From contig JAIOYV010000019.1 in assembly GCA_021740905.1 (NCBI GenBank), positions 16,277 to 80,276 on the forward strand: a stretch of DNA of 64,000 nucleotides, written 5' to 3'. The DNA is from Bacteroidales bacterium. Lineage in GTDB: Bacteria; Bacteroidota; Bacteroidia; Bacteroidales; M50B96. The stretch's first letter is position 1; each line of letters opens with the position of its first letter. Below the pieces are notes generated by a model. The model saw only the letters and a program-made list of their open reading frames with translations. It had not been told where the DNA came from and searched no databases. Shown here piece after piece: positions 26,901-35,819 of the stretch. A program made the translations under genes and the position numbers.

Positions 26901-28485
26901 TTTGTCCGCCTATGTTTGCATCGTTGCTGATCAATTCGAGGGTGAAGAATTTGGCTGCATCATTCGAGGTATTGTCCGAAATAGTAATGGCTAACTGGAT
27001 AGTAGTATCCGAAACGTTTCCGGGAATTTGGAATGAAGAAGCGGCCATGCTGTAATCGGTATTTTCAATGGCAGTACTCTCAATGGTTTCAATATTGAAG
27101 GAAGTACTAAAAGGTCCATTGTTTGTCACATCAATAGCAATATAAACAGTTCCGTCATTTTCTTTAAAATTACCTGTCGATTCAGCAAATTCAACTTCCG
27201 TATTTACGGGCAACAAGGCAGGAACAGTGGCAAAATAAATGGCATTATAATCGACAGAAGAATTTAAAGGAAGCATTTTGGAAATGAAACCACCGGCTCC
27301 ATCGCCTAAAATTCCGAAGTCATCATCGTTGCAAATTGCCAGGGTGGTATTGTCGATCACTACAACACCTTCCGGCTTGTCGTGGGGATAATTTGAGAGG
27401 TTAACCAAAACATCCAAAACAAGCTCTTTGGAAACAGGCACGATACCGTTGGCAGCAAGTGCCGAGTCGGTCATTTGTTCCAATGTTTTTGTGCCACCGT
27501 CGAACATCAAACCAAACGCACCATTCATCGGGTCCGAAACATCGGTGGCACCGTTTAGGTTGATTTTGTAGAAGCGCTTATAGACAGCAGGACTGGTAGT
27601 ATTGCCTGGAAACAAACCATCGCGTTCCAAAACGATGAAAGTAGAATCGGTGAGGGCAACAATTTCGCTGTTTGCCAAAGCATTTGCTTCCTGCATGTAA
27701 ATAAATTGTTGGGTAGTGCCCGTGGCAATGTTAAAAGTAACTATACGGGTAAGTTTTTTATTCACAATAAGGCTGCCCGATGGATTATTCATGGTCGATT
27801 GCATCATGCCCACCAGAGTGGACCCGTCAGGGGTGATTGTTAAACCTTCCATACCCCGATTGGCACGGCGTTTGGCAAATACCAATGGCAAACTGCGGCC
27901 ACCGGTTCCGTTTCCGAACGGGTTGATCCGTTCGATTTCATTTCCATTGGCATCGAAATGGATAATATGCGGGCCGTATTCATCCGAAATCCAAAAAGTA
28001 CCATCGGCAAGGGCTACAAGCGATTCGCAGTCAATACCAAAAGTATCGGTTCCAAGACTGTTCCCGTTCAGGTCTACACCAATTTCACCGGTAGAACCAT
28101 AACCTGTAGGGTTTGGCAAACCTGTAATCAAAGTGCCATCGGGCCTTTTCAGGTTGATGACCGACTGCAAAACCAACGAATCATTCTGGATGGTAAATTT
28201 CCCAATTTGTGGATTGAAAGCCGGGATCGGAAAAACTTTTGTGCCTGAAACCGCTCCGTCCACATTGGGACCACGGTCGGTAAGCATATAAAAGCTTCCG
28301 GCTTCACCCGGCACTTTTGCAAATGCCGAACCGTACCCACCATTTAATACAGGATCGCCATTCCCGTTTGTGAGAAGGGTATCGGGCGAATAATGTCTGT
28401 AAACGTTTTGAGCATGAAGCGCAAAGGCCATCACCGTAAAAAACAGTATGGCAAAAACAGTTTTGTTTCTGTACATTCTTTTCAT
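20905..28485 (-). CDS. Giant T9SS-secreted multidomain phosphoesterase (phytase-like, metallophosphatase and 5'-nucleotidase modules)
   Basis: A secreted protein of 2526 residues from ATG 28485. Modules in order: signal peptide ending LHAQ; phytase-like domain with GYGSAF and WISDEYGPHI (about 30-420); Calx-beta-like domain (450-550); choice-of-anchor-I-like propeller with TANEGQPS and TANEGDSRDY (555-1055); calcineurin-like phosphatase with SDPHY, PGDLTKDGE, GNHDINNP and TGHYHAQD (1060-1340); 5'-nucleotidase with HNNDGES, SSGDNF, GNHDFDFG and the C-terminal domain with ETNEGNLAADA and QNGGGIRNN (1475-2040); two GWSxxxxY modules (2140-2330); and a T9SS type A tail AVYPNPA (2450-2526). All metal-binding motifs seen are intact. 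Extracellular phosphate release is inferred. Confidence 0.88.
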   Translation of the reverse strand: MKRMYRNKTVFAILFFTVMAFALHAQNVYRHYSPDTLLTNGNGDPVLNGGYGSAFAKVPGEAGSFYMLTDRGPNVDGAVSGTKVFPIPAFNPQIGKFTIQNDSLVLQSVINLKRPDGTLITGLPNPTGYGSTGEIGVDLNGNSLGTDTFGIDCESLVALADGTFWISDEYGPHIIHFDANGNEIERINPFGNGTGGRSLPLVFAKRRANRGMEGLTITPDGSTLVGMMQSTMNNPSGSLIVNKKLTRIVTFNIATGTTQQFIYMQEANALANSEIVALTDSTFIVLERDGLFPGNTTSPAVYKRFYKINLNGATDVSDPMNGAFGLMFDGGTKTLEQMTDSALAANGIVPVSKELVLDVLVNLSNYPHDKPEGVVVIDNTTLAICNDDDFGILGDGAGGFISKMLPLNSSVDYNAIYFATVPALLPVNTEVEFAESTGNFKENDGTVYIAIDVTNNGPFSTSFNIETIESTAIENTDYSMAASSFQIPGNVSDTTIQLAITISDNTSNDAAKFFTLELISNDANIGGQNRFIAYILDDDKTAPVATQAISLNHVSSYQVTEGGSAEILAYDAVSQRLFVVNSVDTELAILDFSNPYAISAIDTIDMSVYGAGITSVACLNGVVAVTVDNGPSANGLLAFFNTDGVFQTSVAVGNLPDHVSFTPDGNKLLTANEGQPSNDYLTDPEGTVSVIDISGGLSTLTQSNVTTLNFNAFDAQLAALKNAGVRVFGPNASVSQDFEPEYITYNQNSTKAFVTLQENNAIAVVDLGTLQITDIWPMGYKDHNLPGNEFDGSDKTDTIIFANWPVKGMYMPDALAYYEVAGQGYYVTANEGDSRDYSGYSEETDVASLILDSAAFPNAYTLQSKYGIGRLKTTTSMGDTDNDGDNDEIYVFGGRSFSIYNASTGIQVYDSGDDMELIIASHPVWSALFNASNSNNNYKNRSDDKGPEPETVTIHEVNGIPYAFIALERIGGVMTYDISNPASPVFVDYVNSRDLGADEGGDLGPEGIIFISYNNSPIDTSLVVVANEVSGTVSVFSVIGETYPTPADTTVNIVVFSDPHYMDPALLINDGTAFQTYLAMDRKMLKESEAILEAMVDTILAMNPDVVLVPGDLTKDGEKSSHEGFAAYLQTLEDNGIKVFVAPGNHDINNPHAMAFDGASAIPVDHVSPAQFDSIYANFGFDEAIDTDPNSLSYLVEPYPGFQIISIDVCKYENNIATNYPETAGEMPWDTYQWVASKIQAAIASGKYIVGMMHHNLTEHSQGQSVMFPEYVIAGWDTLAGNFADMGLKAMFTGHYHAQDMVQAISPAGNEIYDIETGSLLTWPSPFRTVAIDTLSGDISISTGLIENIDYNTGGLSFQDYAHNFISAGFPLLVNYMLTQPPYSLDPMTASSIEPAITETFLAHYHGNEGDPSPMSQAIINNILASPMASIGYAMMAIWNDPAPDDWNHSFNLNFNPPQPASFALTILHNNDGESKLINAGQGMENYGGVARFKTVLENLRDEANTTGYEYITLSSGDNFLAGPQFNAGLYNPNGLIYDAIAIDSMKYDALCLGNHDFDFGPAVLADFINDIQVNPSTYLSANLNFANEPALSPLAANGKITDRKIVVKEGRKIGIIGLTTPMLGNISSPGNTIIEFNVDSVVQAEVNHLKTVDSVNIIILISHMQDLQADTMLIQNLHDVDVVIAGGGDEVLGSPGDLLVPVDSVKGFSGTYPLEFADADGETVYVVTTPGEYRYVGNLMLNFDEDGKITYVDPASSMVLVDNTVTPNAGLQSNVVEPVQAYINGLALNVIATSEVDLDGIKAHVREFETNEGNLAADAMLWQAQQLASNFGANMPNVSLQNGGGIRNNNIIAAGNFTELNTWDILSFDNFVTVVEDVTPTLFKEVLENCVSAQFNGANIGNGRFAQVGGFKFEYDTAAQSLAYDLSGNLLQQGERIWKVTLDNGTPIVWEGQVVPGAPNLNIAIVNFSAKGGDQYPLANNNMVTLGATYQQALFNYVVNGLNGLITAVDYPEGGEGRITYKTLEIPAPWTYTTSADDHTILLPVNTVVNGMTLEAGDYLGVFYYANGHAECGGYIQWDGNATALSAWGADLGNDGFATGEDFKWRIYDASAGIEYQTMATYDNVNFTETGFYANNGISGIISLDVVEDSQFVLLPQGWGIISTYIDPIDPNAEVVFADVVANNALIMLKDEIGNVYWPAYNLNLLGDLTIGEGYKVKTSSLYLLEVVGQMVIPETTPVSLDAGWSLFGYLRTSPAPIVDLLSTVSSSIRLVKNPMGLIYWPAYGVDQIINMYPGQGYKTNMYSAATLYYAPNTLSTKALVENVPQTENYVCETGAEKDMTLLIPGSAWSSMPNLDDEIGIFSERGKLVGSSVFTGSNTALTIWGGSDLQNMADGESFVIKVWSKTDGSEKVMEDIEFEEGSNSFIENSIAIVKSLSTTEESAFAVYPNPAHENLIVPVSLNNNGDVSIEIFDVASKLVQTIQYTDLNEGNSELEINVVALSNGTYSIQVRTSQATSTQKLVIMK

Positions 28486-28843
28486 AGTTTTTAATGAGTT
28501 AAAATTTTGCCTCAAAACTATTTCTCCAGAAGCCGGAAGCTGTTACTTCAACTTTATCAATAGGTCAATTCTGCATAGAATTAATCTAAACAAAGTGTTA
28601 ATGAAAAGGGTAACGCACTGGATATTTGAGATGTATTTCTATGCAAATTGTGCCTGGCCCACCATCTACCGAAAAGGCCGGGAAAGACCTAATTTCTACA
28701 CCCCAATACAGGAACATTAATCCAGCGTTAAGGATTGGTTAAAAATGAGGATTGATAAAGTAAGGGATGGTTTCCAGCAACAAACCTATTTCCTTATAGC
28801 AGAACATGTTACATCTATCCAAAAAGGCCATTCACAATTAAAC
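28486..28843 (-). promoter_or_regulatory. Spacer with promoter of the giant phosphoesterase gene
   Basis: On the minus strand a perfect -7 box TAGTTTTG (28520-28513) lies about 28 bp before the ATG at 28485. The remainder up to 28843 shows no gene, RNA or clear terminator for the FG-GAP gene that ends at 28844. Confidence 0.55.
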
Positions 28844-31800
28844 CTAATTTGCCTTCAAAATGGGTACTGTTTTTATGGTATTTTCAAAACTCAACCTAAG
28901 AAGATATTCACCTGCCTGCAAATGACTTACATCAATCCTATTATACTGACCGGATAATGCTTTACTAAGGATCATCCTGCCCGTTGCATCGAAAAGCTTC
29001 ATCTCAAAGTTCCTGTTCTCTTTTAGTTGAATAATGAGCGAACTGCTTACCGGATTAGGATAGATGAAAATAGCCCCGGGGTTAAAGTCTTCAACCCTTT
29101 CATTTTCAATAATTACGACTTCAATAGTATCGCTGTTGGAACATAGATATCCGTTTAGAACTTCAACAGAAAAAAGGTAGGTTCCCTCGCCTAAAACAGG
29201 CCCCTCCACCAGGAATGAAGCATCAATCGACCCATCCTGCCAAAAGTATGAAACAAAGGCTCCCGGATTTAGGGTTATAGAGTCATTGTCATATATGGTG
29301 GTATCATTCCCCAGATTGGGTATCGGTAAGGGATTAACAGTCAGGGAAAGTTCCAGCACACTGTCGCAACCCAGAACGGTTTGCAGGGTATCGAAATAAG
29401 TTCCTGACTGAGTGAGCAATGTGCCGTTGAAATCGAACATATCACCCTCACAAATTTCTTCGGAAAGAGAAGTTGAAAATATTGGGTTCACCATAAGAGA
29501 AAGCTCCAGCACACTGTCGCAACCCAGAATGGTTTGCAGGGTATCGAAATATGTCCCTGACTGAGTGAGCATCGCTCCGTTGAAATCAAAAATATCCCCT
29601 TCGCATATTTCTTCTGAAAGGGGTGTGGAAAATACCGGATTCACAGTAAGGACAAGCTCCAGCACACTGTCGCAACCCAGGATGGTTTGGAGGGTATCGA
29701 AATAAAATCCTGACTGAGTGAGCATCGTTCCATTGAAATCGAACATATCACCCTCACAAACTTCATCTGAAAGGGGTGTGGAAAATATCGGGTCCACCGT
29801 CAGGGAAAGGGCTAGCACACTGTCGCAGCCGTGAATAGTTTGCAGGGTATCGAAATAAGTTCCTGACTGAGTGAGTATTGTTCCGTTGAAATCAAAAATA
29901 TCACCCTCACAAATTTCTTCTGAAAGAGAAGTTGAAAATATCGGGTTCACAATCAGGGAAAGGGACAGTACACTGTCGCAACCCAGAATGGTTTGCAGGG
30001 TATCGAAATATGTCCCTGACTGAGTGAGCATCGTTCCATTGAAATCAAAAAAATCACCCTCACAAATTTCTTCTGAAAGTAATGTTGAAAATATCGGGTT
30101 CACTGTCAGGGAAAGTGCCAGCACACTGTCGCAGCCTTGAATGGTTTGCAGGGTATCGAAATATGTCCCTGACTGAGTAAGCATCGTTCCGTTGAAATCA
30201 AAAATTTCACCCTCGCAAATTTCTTCTGAAAGAGAAGTTGAAAATATCGGGTTCACAATCAGGGAAAGGGACAGTACACTGTCGCAACCAGTGATAGTTT
30301 GCAGGGTATCAAAATAAGTCCCTGTTTGCGTGAGCATCGTTCCATTGAAATCGAAAATATCGCCCTCGCAAATTTCTTCTGAAAGGGGTGTGGAAAATAT
30401 CGGGTTCACCGTAAGGGAAAGGGCCAGCACACTGTCGCAGCCGTGAATAGTTTGCAGGGTATCGAAATAAGTTCCTGACTGAGTGAGCATTGAGCCGTTG
30501 AAATCGAAAACATCCCCTTCGCAAATTTCTTCTGAAAGTAATGTTGAAAATACCGGGTTCACCGTCAGGGAAAGGGCCAGCACGCTGTCGCAACCCAGAA
30601 TGGTTTGCAGGGTATCGAAATAAGTTCCTGACTGAGTGAGCATTGTGCCGTTGAAATCAAAAATATCTCCTTCACAGATTTCTTCTGAAAGAGAAGTTGA
30701 AAATATCGGGTTCACCGTCACGGAAAGGGCCAGCACACTGTCGCAGCCGTGAATGGTTTGGAGGGTATCGAAATAAGTTCCTGACTGAGTGAGTATTGAG
30801 CCGTTGAAATCAAAAATATCACCTTCACAAATTTCTTCGGAAAGAGAAGTTGAAAATACCGGGTTCACCGTCAGGGAAAGTGCCAGCACGCTGTCGCAAC
30901 CCAGAATGGTTTGCAGCGTATCGAAATAAGTTCCTGACTGAGTGAGCATTGTGCCGTTGAAATCAAAAATATCGCCCTCGCAAATTTCTTCATTAAAAGA
31001 AATGGAATAAGTATTGGCCATGCTCACGTGCATTAAAACCGTACTGTCGCAACCCCACTGCGATTGCATGTTGAGGATATAATCTCCCGCCGAAGAAATT
31101 ACCACAGTATCGACAACCAGGCTGTCACCCATGCACAATGTGGCGTAAACTTCTTCGGCCCAGGCAGGAAAAACAACTACCTCAATGCTGGCGGAAGTAG
31201 CCGAACAACTTGTGTCGGCAACCTGGACCCGGTACAAACCGCTTTCAATCACCACAAGAAAAGCCGAAGTGTCGTTTGGAAGTGGCACATTATCCTTAAA
31301 CCACTGGTAAGTAATTGCTGTATCAGTAGTTACAGCTTCCAGTTGCACACTTCCACCTTCACAAAACCCGGTGCTTCCGTTGGCAATCGCATCAACCGAC
31401 AATGGACAATTGATTTCCAGGTTCTTATACAAAGTTATTTTATCGGAATAATCATAGCCTGCCACCATATCGTAATCACCATCCTCTTCGTAATCAAACA
31501 CCTCCATAGGTTTAATGATAGTCTGGTTTTGGTACCAGGTTTCGGTAATAAAGTTGCCCGAACCGTTGTTCCTGAAAATCCCCAATCCATAATATGAGCC
31601 ATTTGTAAAGGCATCTTTCCCGGTAGAAAAAACAATATCCAGGTCGTTGTCCTGGTCGAAATCGAGGACTGATATTTTGTACAAGTCCTGGTACCATGCG
31701 ATGGTGTGGCGGTCGAACTGCCAGTTCCCAAGGTTTTCATAAAAATATATGCTATCCAAACTGAAATCGACAGCAAGGATGTCATTGTCGTTATCGCCAT

Positions 31801-33580
31801 CAAAATCTACGATTTCAAATTCTTCACAATTCAAATCCCCAAGTGGGACTATTCCAAATCCATTTCCATTGTTGGCTGCAATCCGCAACTTACTTGATAT
31901 GTAATAATACGACGAAATGACCACATCCACCAAACTATCCCCGTTCATATCGGCTCCCTGCATACTTCGCCCTGCACGTACATCTTCATCAATCTCCAAC
32001 AAGGTGAAGTTCTCATTTCCATCATTTTTTAGCCATTGTGCCCCGGTATTTCCCGATTGACTACTCAACCAGTAACATATCACCGCAATATCTTTGTCGC
32101 CATCGCCATCAAAATCTTCGATCCATAAATCGCGAGGGGCATTTATGTTGGTGGTAATGTGTGACATGGTGAAATTGCCAGCACCATCGTTTTGCCACCA
32201 GGTAACACGGTCGTCATCGTTCGAGGCAGCTACAATATCGTAGTCGCCATCATCGTCCAGGTCGTTGATACGCACTACGTAAGGTTCTTCGTAATTGCTC
32301 AGCAGGATGTGGGTTTCAAAGACATCGTTTCCGAGGTTTTCCATCCAGGCAACCAAATCACCATCGTTCGAAACGGCTGCAATATCCTGATCGCCATCGC
32401 CATCCAAATCTTTCATGTCGAAGGCCCGTGGCGAATCGAACGAAAAAGCAAGCTGGTTTTGGGTAAAGGTTTCGCTGCCATTGTTGGTCCAAACCGAAAG
32501 CAGGTCGTAGCCCTTGTCGGTGTGGACAAAATCTTTATGGTTTTGATTGTCGAAGTTCCCGATGGCAAGATCAGAGATCATGCTTAAACCATCGTATATC
32601 AATGTACCACTACTAAATGAATATGAGCTTGTTGAACCAATACCCTGGAAATAATACATTTGGTCGGCATTGTACGAACCGGCAATAATATCCATTTTGC
32701 CATCCTCGTTCACATCCTTCACAGCTACTCCGGTTGGGCCATCGAAGTTGTTCATTATAGTAATTTTCGAGGCGAAACCATAATTTCCATCATTCTTCAA
32801 CCACGATAACATATCACCATTATAGTCGGGCACAACAATATCAAAGTAATTGTCGCCATTCACATCTTCAACGATAATTTCTGAAATGGTTGAAAATCCA
32901 GTCTTTAGGGTAATCATTGAAAAATTATTATTTCCATCGTTTTGAAATGCCCTAACTTCAGAAATGGTAATACCGGTGTAAGCCCTGCCAAAAATGATGT
33001 CCCAGTCGTTGTCGCCATCCAGGTCGGCAATTTCAAAATGGTTGACAAAATTCCCGATGGTATCTATCGTGAAGCTTCCCATACCATTGTTATTCAGCCA
33101 GTACAATTCATCGGTTTCCCCAGAACTTACCAGGATATCCGGGTCGTTGTCCTTGTCGATATCGAATGCCCTCACATTGGATGGGCCAAGGATGGTGTCA
33201 TTTATCAGATGATAGGTAAAATTTTGATAGCCATCGTTTTCGAGCCAGGCTACCTGTTGATTGCCGTAAGTGAAAGTGGTAAAGAAAATATCAGGGTCGC
33301 CGTCGTTTTCCCAATCGAAGAGCGAAAACCTGAAGAATCCCTGAATGGAATCGACCAGCGAATGTTTCACAAACTGGGCATTGCCCTGGTTTTCGTACCA
33401 GTATAATTTTTCGTTCCCTGCCACAAGTATATCGTCCAGGCTGTCGCCATTGAGATCAACGGTTTCAACCATATTCGGGCTTACCAAATTCGAGCTTATA
33501 TTGATGGCCTCGAAGTTTTGTCCAAAACAGGTTGTAGTAATTGTTATCAGGCTGAAAAAAAATAGGTTCAGTCTTTTCAT
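28844..33580 (-). CDS. T9SS-secreted FG-GAP/VCBS protein with eleven 51-residue Cys repeats
   Basis: A surface or secreted protein of 1578 residues. A signal peptide ends TCFGQ. Residues about 25-700 form FG-GAP/VCBS propeller repeats with calcium-type loops such as DLDGDGDQDIAAVS and DINDDGDYDI. An Ig-like domain (about 705-790) has the W-F-K-D pattern. After one divergent unit come eleven near-identical 51-residue repeats (about 857-1418), each with I-C-E-G-D-I-F-D-F-N-G and G-C-D-S-V-L. A PKD-like domain and a T9SS type A tail (IYPNPVSSSL to the end) follow. Each repeat has two Cys, suiting one disulfide per unit. The role may be adhesion or surface scaffolding; no enzymatic motif is seen. 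Confidence 0.85.
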   Translation of the reverse strand: MKRLNLFFFSLITITTTCFGQNFEAINISSNLVSPNMVETVDLNGDSLDDILVAGNEKLYWYENQGNAQFVKHSLVDSIQGFFRFSLFDWENDGDPDIFFTTFTYGNQQVAWLENDGYQNFTYHLINDTILGPSNVRAFDIDKDNDPDILVSSGETDELYWLNNNGMGSFTIDTIGNFVNHFEIADLDGDNDWDIIFGRAYTGITISEVRAFQNDGNNNFSMITLKTGFSTISEIIVEDVNGDNYFDIVVPDYNGDMLSWLKNDGNYGFASKITIMNNFDGPTGVAVKDVNEDGKMDIIAGSYNADQMYYFQGIGSTSSYSFSSGTLIYDGLSMISDLAIGNFDNQNHKDFVHTDKGYDLLSVWTNNGSETFTQNQLAFSFDSPRAFDMKDLDGDGDQDIAAVSNDGDLVAWMENLGNDVFETHILLSNYEEPYVVRINDLDDDGDYDIVAASNDDDRVTWWQNDGAGNFTMSHITTNINAPRDLWIEDFDGDGDKDIAVICYWLSSQSGNTGAQWLKNDGNENFTLLEIDEDVRAGRSMQGADMNGDSLVDVVISSYYYISSKLRIAANNGNGFGIVPLGDLNCEEFEIVDFDGDNDNDILAVDFSLDSIYFYENLGNWQFDRHTIAWYQDLYKISVLDFDQDNDLDIVFSTGKDAFTNGSYYGLGIFRNNGSGNFITETWYQNQTIIKPMEVFDYEEDGDYDMVAGYDYSDKITLYKNLEINCPLSVDAIANGSTGFCEGGSVQLEAVTTDTAITYQWFKDNVPLPNDTSAFLVVIESGLYRVQVADTSCSATSASIEVVVFPAWAEEVYATLCMGDSLVVDTVVISSAGDYILNMQSQWGCDSTVLMHVSMANTYSISFNEEICEGDIFDFNGTMLTQSGTYFDTLQTILGCDSVLALSLTVNPVFSTSLSEEICEGDIFDFNGSILTQSGTYFDTLQTIHGCDSVLALSVTVNPIFSTSLSEEICEGDIFDFNGTMLTQSGTYFDTLQTILGCDSVLALSLTVNPVFSTLLSEEICEGDVFDFNGSMLTQSGTYFDTLQTIHGCDSVLALSLTVNPIFSTPLSEEICEGDIFDFNGTMLTQTGTYFDTLQTITGCDSVLSLSLIVNPIFSTSLSEEICEGEIFDFNGTMLTQSGTYFDTLQTIQGCDSVLALSLTVNPIFSTLLSEEICEGDFFDFNGTMLTQSGTYFDTLQTILGCDSVLSLSLIVNPIFSTSLSEEICEGDIFDFNGTILTQSGTYFDTLQTIHGCDSVLALSLTVDPIFSTPLSDEVCEGDMFDFNGTMLTQSGFYFDTLQTILGCDSVLELVLTVNPVFSTPLSEEICEGDIFDFNGAMLTQSGTYFDTLQTILGCDSVLELSLMVNPIFSTSLSEEICEGDMFDFNGTLLTQSGTYFDTLQTVLGCDSVLELSLTVNPLPIPNLGNDTTIYDNDSITLNPGAFVSYFWQDGSIDASFLVEGPVLGEGTYLFSVEVLNGYLCSNSDTIEVVIIENERVEDFNPGAIFIYPNPVSSSLIIQLKENRNFEMKLFDATGRMILSKALSGQYNRIDVSHLQAGEYLLRLSFENTIKTVPILKAN
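29330..31010 (-). repeat. Eleven tandem 153-bp coding repeats
   Basis: Eleven units of 153 bp, near-identical even at the DNA level (for example CACTGTCGCA and GTATCGAAATA recur in most units), encode the 51-residue Cys repeats. Differences alternate among a few variant types (T-I-L-G-C / T-I-H-G-C, N-P-V / N-P-I), suggesting duplication in blocks and gene conversion. Confidence 0.92.
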
Positions 33581-33974
33581 AGTCTATAATTTATCGTTGT
33601 AAAGCTTTCCACTCAGCCGCAAAAATATAAAAACAGGTCATTATTAAAAGGAAGTAATATCATGTTTTGAAGAGTTTAACAAAAGGGTAATACACTGTAA
33701 ATACCATTGCCGAAGGACTGTAATTTATTTGCAGTAATTTCGCACCCGGATAAAAAGACATAAGTGATTGTTCTATTACAGTATACATGCCTTTTTTTGG
33801 GTTGTGTTGCATTGTGGTTTATTTATTTACCTTTGTATTGAAGCCAAATAACTGAACCACAAAGCAATCCAAAGAAATTCTTGCAATACAATGGCTTATA
33901 GGGATTGTATGCAAATATCAGTATCTATGTGAGTTAAGTAAAAGTGCGAAACTTGATGAAATAAAAGAAACACG
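33581..33974. promoter_or_regulatory. Divergent promoter region between FG-GAP and carboxylesterase genes
   Basis: On the minus strand TATTTTTG (33627-33620) is a -7 box about 40 bp before the FG-GAP ATG. On the plus strand TACCTTTGTATTG starts at 33828, a perfect -7 box with the same TATTGA-like extension seen at operator copies 1 and 4. The leader to the esterase ATG at 33975 is about 130 bp. No gene or RNA was recognised. Confidence 0.6.
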
Positions 33975-35819
33975 ATGAAGAGTAGCTTTCTCATTATTTT
34001 TTTTGGCCTTTGCGTTGGATCGATCCATGCTCAGACCATCCAAACCCAGTATGGTCCGGTAACAGGGCACAGTAATGGTGCTGTATATGAATTTCTGGGT
34101 ATCCCTTTCGCATCTCCGCCTGTTGGAGATTTGCGATGGAAACCCACCGAACCACCCTCTCCCTGGACGGTTCCAATCCTTGCCGATAGTTTTCCGCCCA
34201 AGTGCCCACAAAAGAAATATGGCCTGGGCGATACCACTTTTACTATGGAAGGCCAGGAAGATTGTTTATACCTGAATGTGTGGACCCCCGATACATCTGC
34301 CGGTTTGCCGGTGATGGTTTTTATCCATGGCGGTGGAAACCAGCAGGGTTCGGCCAGTGAAGTGGCTGCCGGCACGTATCTCTATCAAGGTAAAAATTTA
34401 GCCGGACGTGGAAATGTGGTGGTCGTTACCCTGCAATATCGGCTCGGTGCGTTGGGTTACCTGGTACACCCCGGGCTTGAAACCGAAAATGCACAGGGCA
34501 TTTCAGGGAATTACGGGGTGATCGATCAGCTTATGGCCCTGCAATGGATACAAAACAACATTGCCCATTTTGGCGGAAACCCATCGAATGTGACCATTTT
34601 TGGTGAAAGTGCCGGAGGGGTCAATGTGGGGAATTTGCTCACAGCCCCGCCGGCTTCCGGTTTGTTCCACAAGGCGATTATCCAAAGCGCAGGCCCGGTC
34701 ATCAACCACTACGACACAGCTAAACTGGAAGGGATTGCCTTTGTGGATGAGTACATTTCAACGGGCACCGATTCGGCAAAAATAGCCTTCATGCGAACAG
34801 TCCACCCCGACAGCATCACCTCAAAAATGGAATCCCCCATCAATGGTGGGATTGTTCAGCAGACGTGGCAACCCGTGCTTGACAACTCCATCTTTTTCGA
34901 TTTCCCCGAACAGGTTTTCCAAACCGGGAATTTTAACCATGTACCCTTGATGATTGGCTCCAATGCCGACGAGATGCTGCCACAGGCGCCCCAAACCGTC
35001 TTTCCGTGGATGGTGACTATCCTTATCAATTCATTGATCCCACCGGCTTTTCAGGCTACAGCCCATTCGCTTTATCCGTCGGGCACCACCAACGAGGAGG
35101 CCAAACAGAGTTATGCTGCCTTGTTTACCGATGCCCAGTTCACCACCCCCACCAGAAGGACTGCCCAATGCGTGAGCCTCAATCAGTCCGCTCCGGTTTG
35201 GAGGTACTTCTTGACCCATAGCTTGTACCCTGGAGTTCCAATAGTTGGCGATTGGGGTGCCTATCACGGAATCGATTTGTTTTTCGTTTTCAACACCTGG
35301 GAAAACTCGCCGTTTGCCAATGGCACGTGGTTTACGGCCCAGGACGACAGTGTACAGGATGCCATGCTGCACTACTGGGCAAACTTTGCCTATACGGGCA
35401 ATCCCAACGGAACCGGCCTGCCTGCCTGGGTCCAATACGATGCGGCCACCGATTGCTACCTCGAAATAAAGGCATCGCCCGATGGTGCCCAGTGCGGAGT
35501 CCGTACGGAAAAATGTGATTTCTGGGACGATGTAAGTGGCTATGTAATTTGCACAGGAACGGTTGCCATAGAAGGACCGTCAGCAGAAAGCAGCCACCTA
35601 CTCCTTTATCCAAACCCGACAGGCAGCAAGCTCAATATTTTAGCAGGAACAGAAATCAGGGAATTTAAAATAACCATTCTTAATCTTTTAGGTAATAGTA
35701 TTTTAGTTGCCGAAAACACATCCGAAATAGATATTGGCCAGCTGAAACCTGGGACTTATTTCCTAAGGATGGAAATGGATGGAAAAACCGAAACGCAAAA
35801 ATTCATTAAGGTCGATTAG
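33975..35819 (+). CDS. T9SS-secreted type B carboxylesterase
   Basis: A secreted alpha/beta-hydrolase of 614 residues. The signal peptide ends SIHAQ. The family signatures are all present: YEFLGIPFASPPVGDLRW, EDCLYLNVWTP, the oxyanion loop FIHGGGNQQG, nucleophile Ser212 in FGESAGG, a probable acidic residue in GSNADEM (about 332-333) and probable catalytic His431 in WGAYHGID. Length to about residue 530 fits type B carboxylesterases. The tail (about 540-614) is a T9SS type A sorting domain with LYPNPTGSK and a closing G-T-Y-F-L-R pattern. The ester substrate is unknown. It is monocistronic, with its own promoter at 33828. Confidence 0.93.
   Translation: MKSSFLIIFFGLCVGSIHAQTIQTQYGPVTGHSNGAVYEFLGIPFASPPVGDLRWKPTEPPSPWTVPILADSFPPKCPQKKYGLGDTTFTMEGQEDCLYLNVWTPDTSAGLPVMVFIHGGGNQQGSASEVAAGTYLYQGKNLAGRGNVVVVTLQYRLGALGYLVHPGLETENAQGISGNYGVIDQLMALQWIQNNIAHFGGNPSNVTIFGESAGGVNVGNLLTAPPASGLFHKAIIQSAGPVINHYDTAKLEGIAFVDEYISTGTDSAKIAFMRTVHPDSITSKMESPINGGIVQQTWQPVLDNSIFFDFPEQVFQTGNFNHVPLMIGSNADEMLPQAPQTVFPWMVTILINSLIPPAFQATAHSLYPSGTTNEEAKQSYAALFTDAQFTTPTRRTAQCVSLNQSAPVWRYFLTHSLYPGVPIVGDWGAYHGIDLFFVFNTWENSPFANGTWFTAQDDSVQDAMLHYWANFAYTGNPNGTGLPAWVQYDAATDCYLEIKASPDGAQCGVRTEKCDFWDDVSGYVICTGTVAIEGPSAESSHLLLYPNPTGSKLNILAGTEIREFKITILNLLGNSILVAENTSEIDIGQLKPGTYFLRMEMDGKTETQKFIKVD

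Noticed and set aside
29330..31010. Regular repeats that could suggest a CRISPR array
   Set aside because: The unit is 153 bp, stays in frame within a long gene and has no unique spacers.
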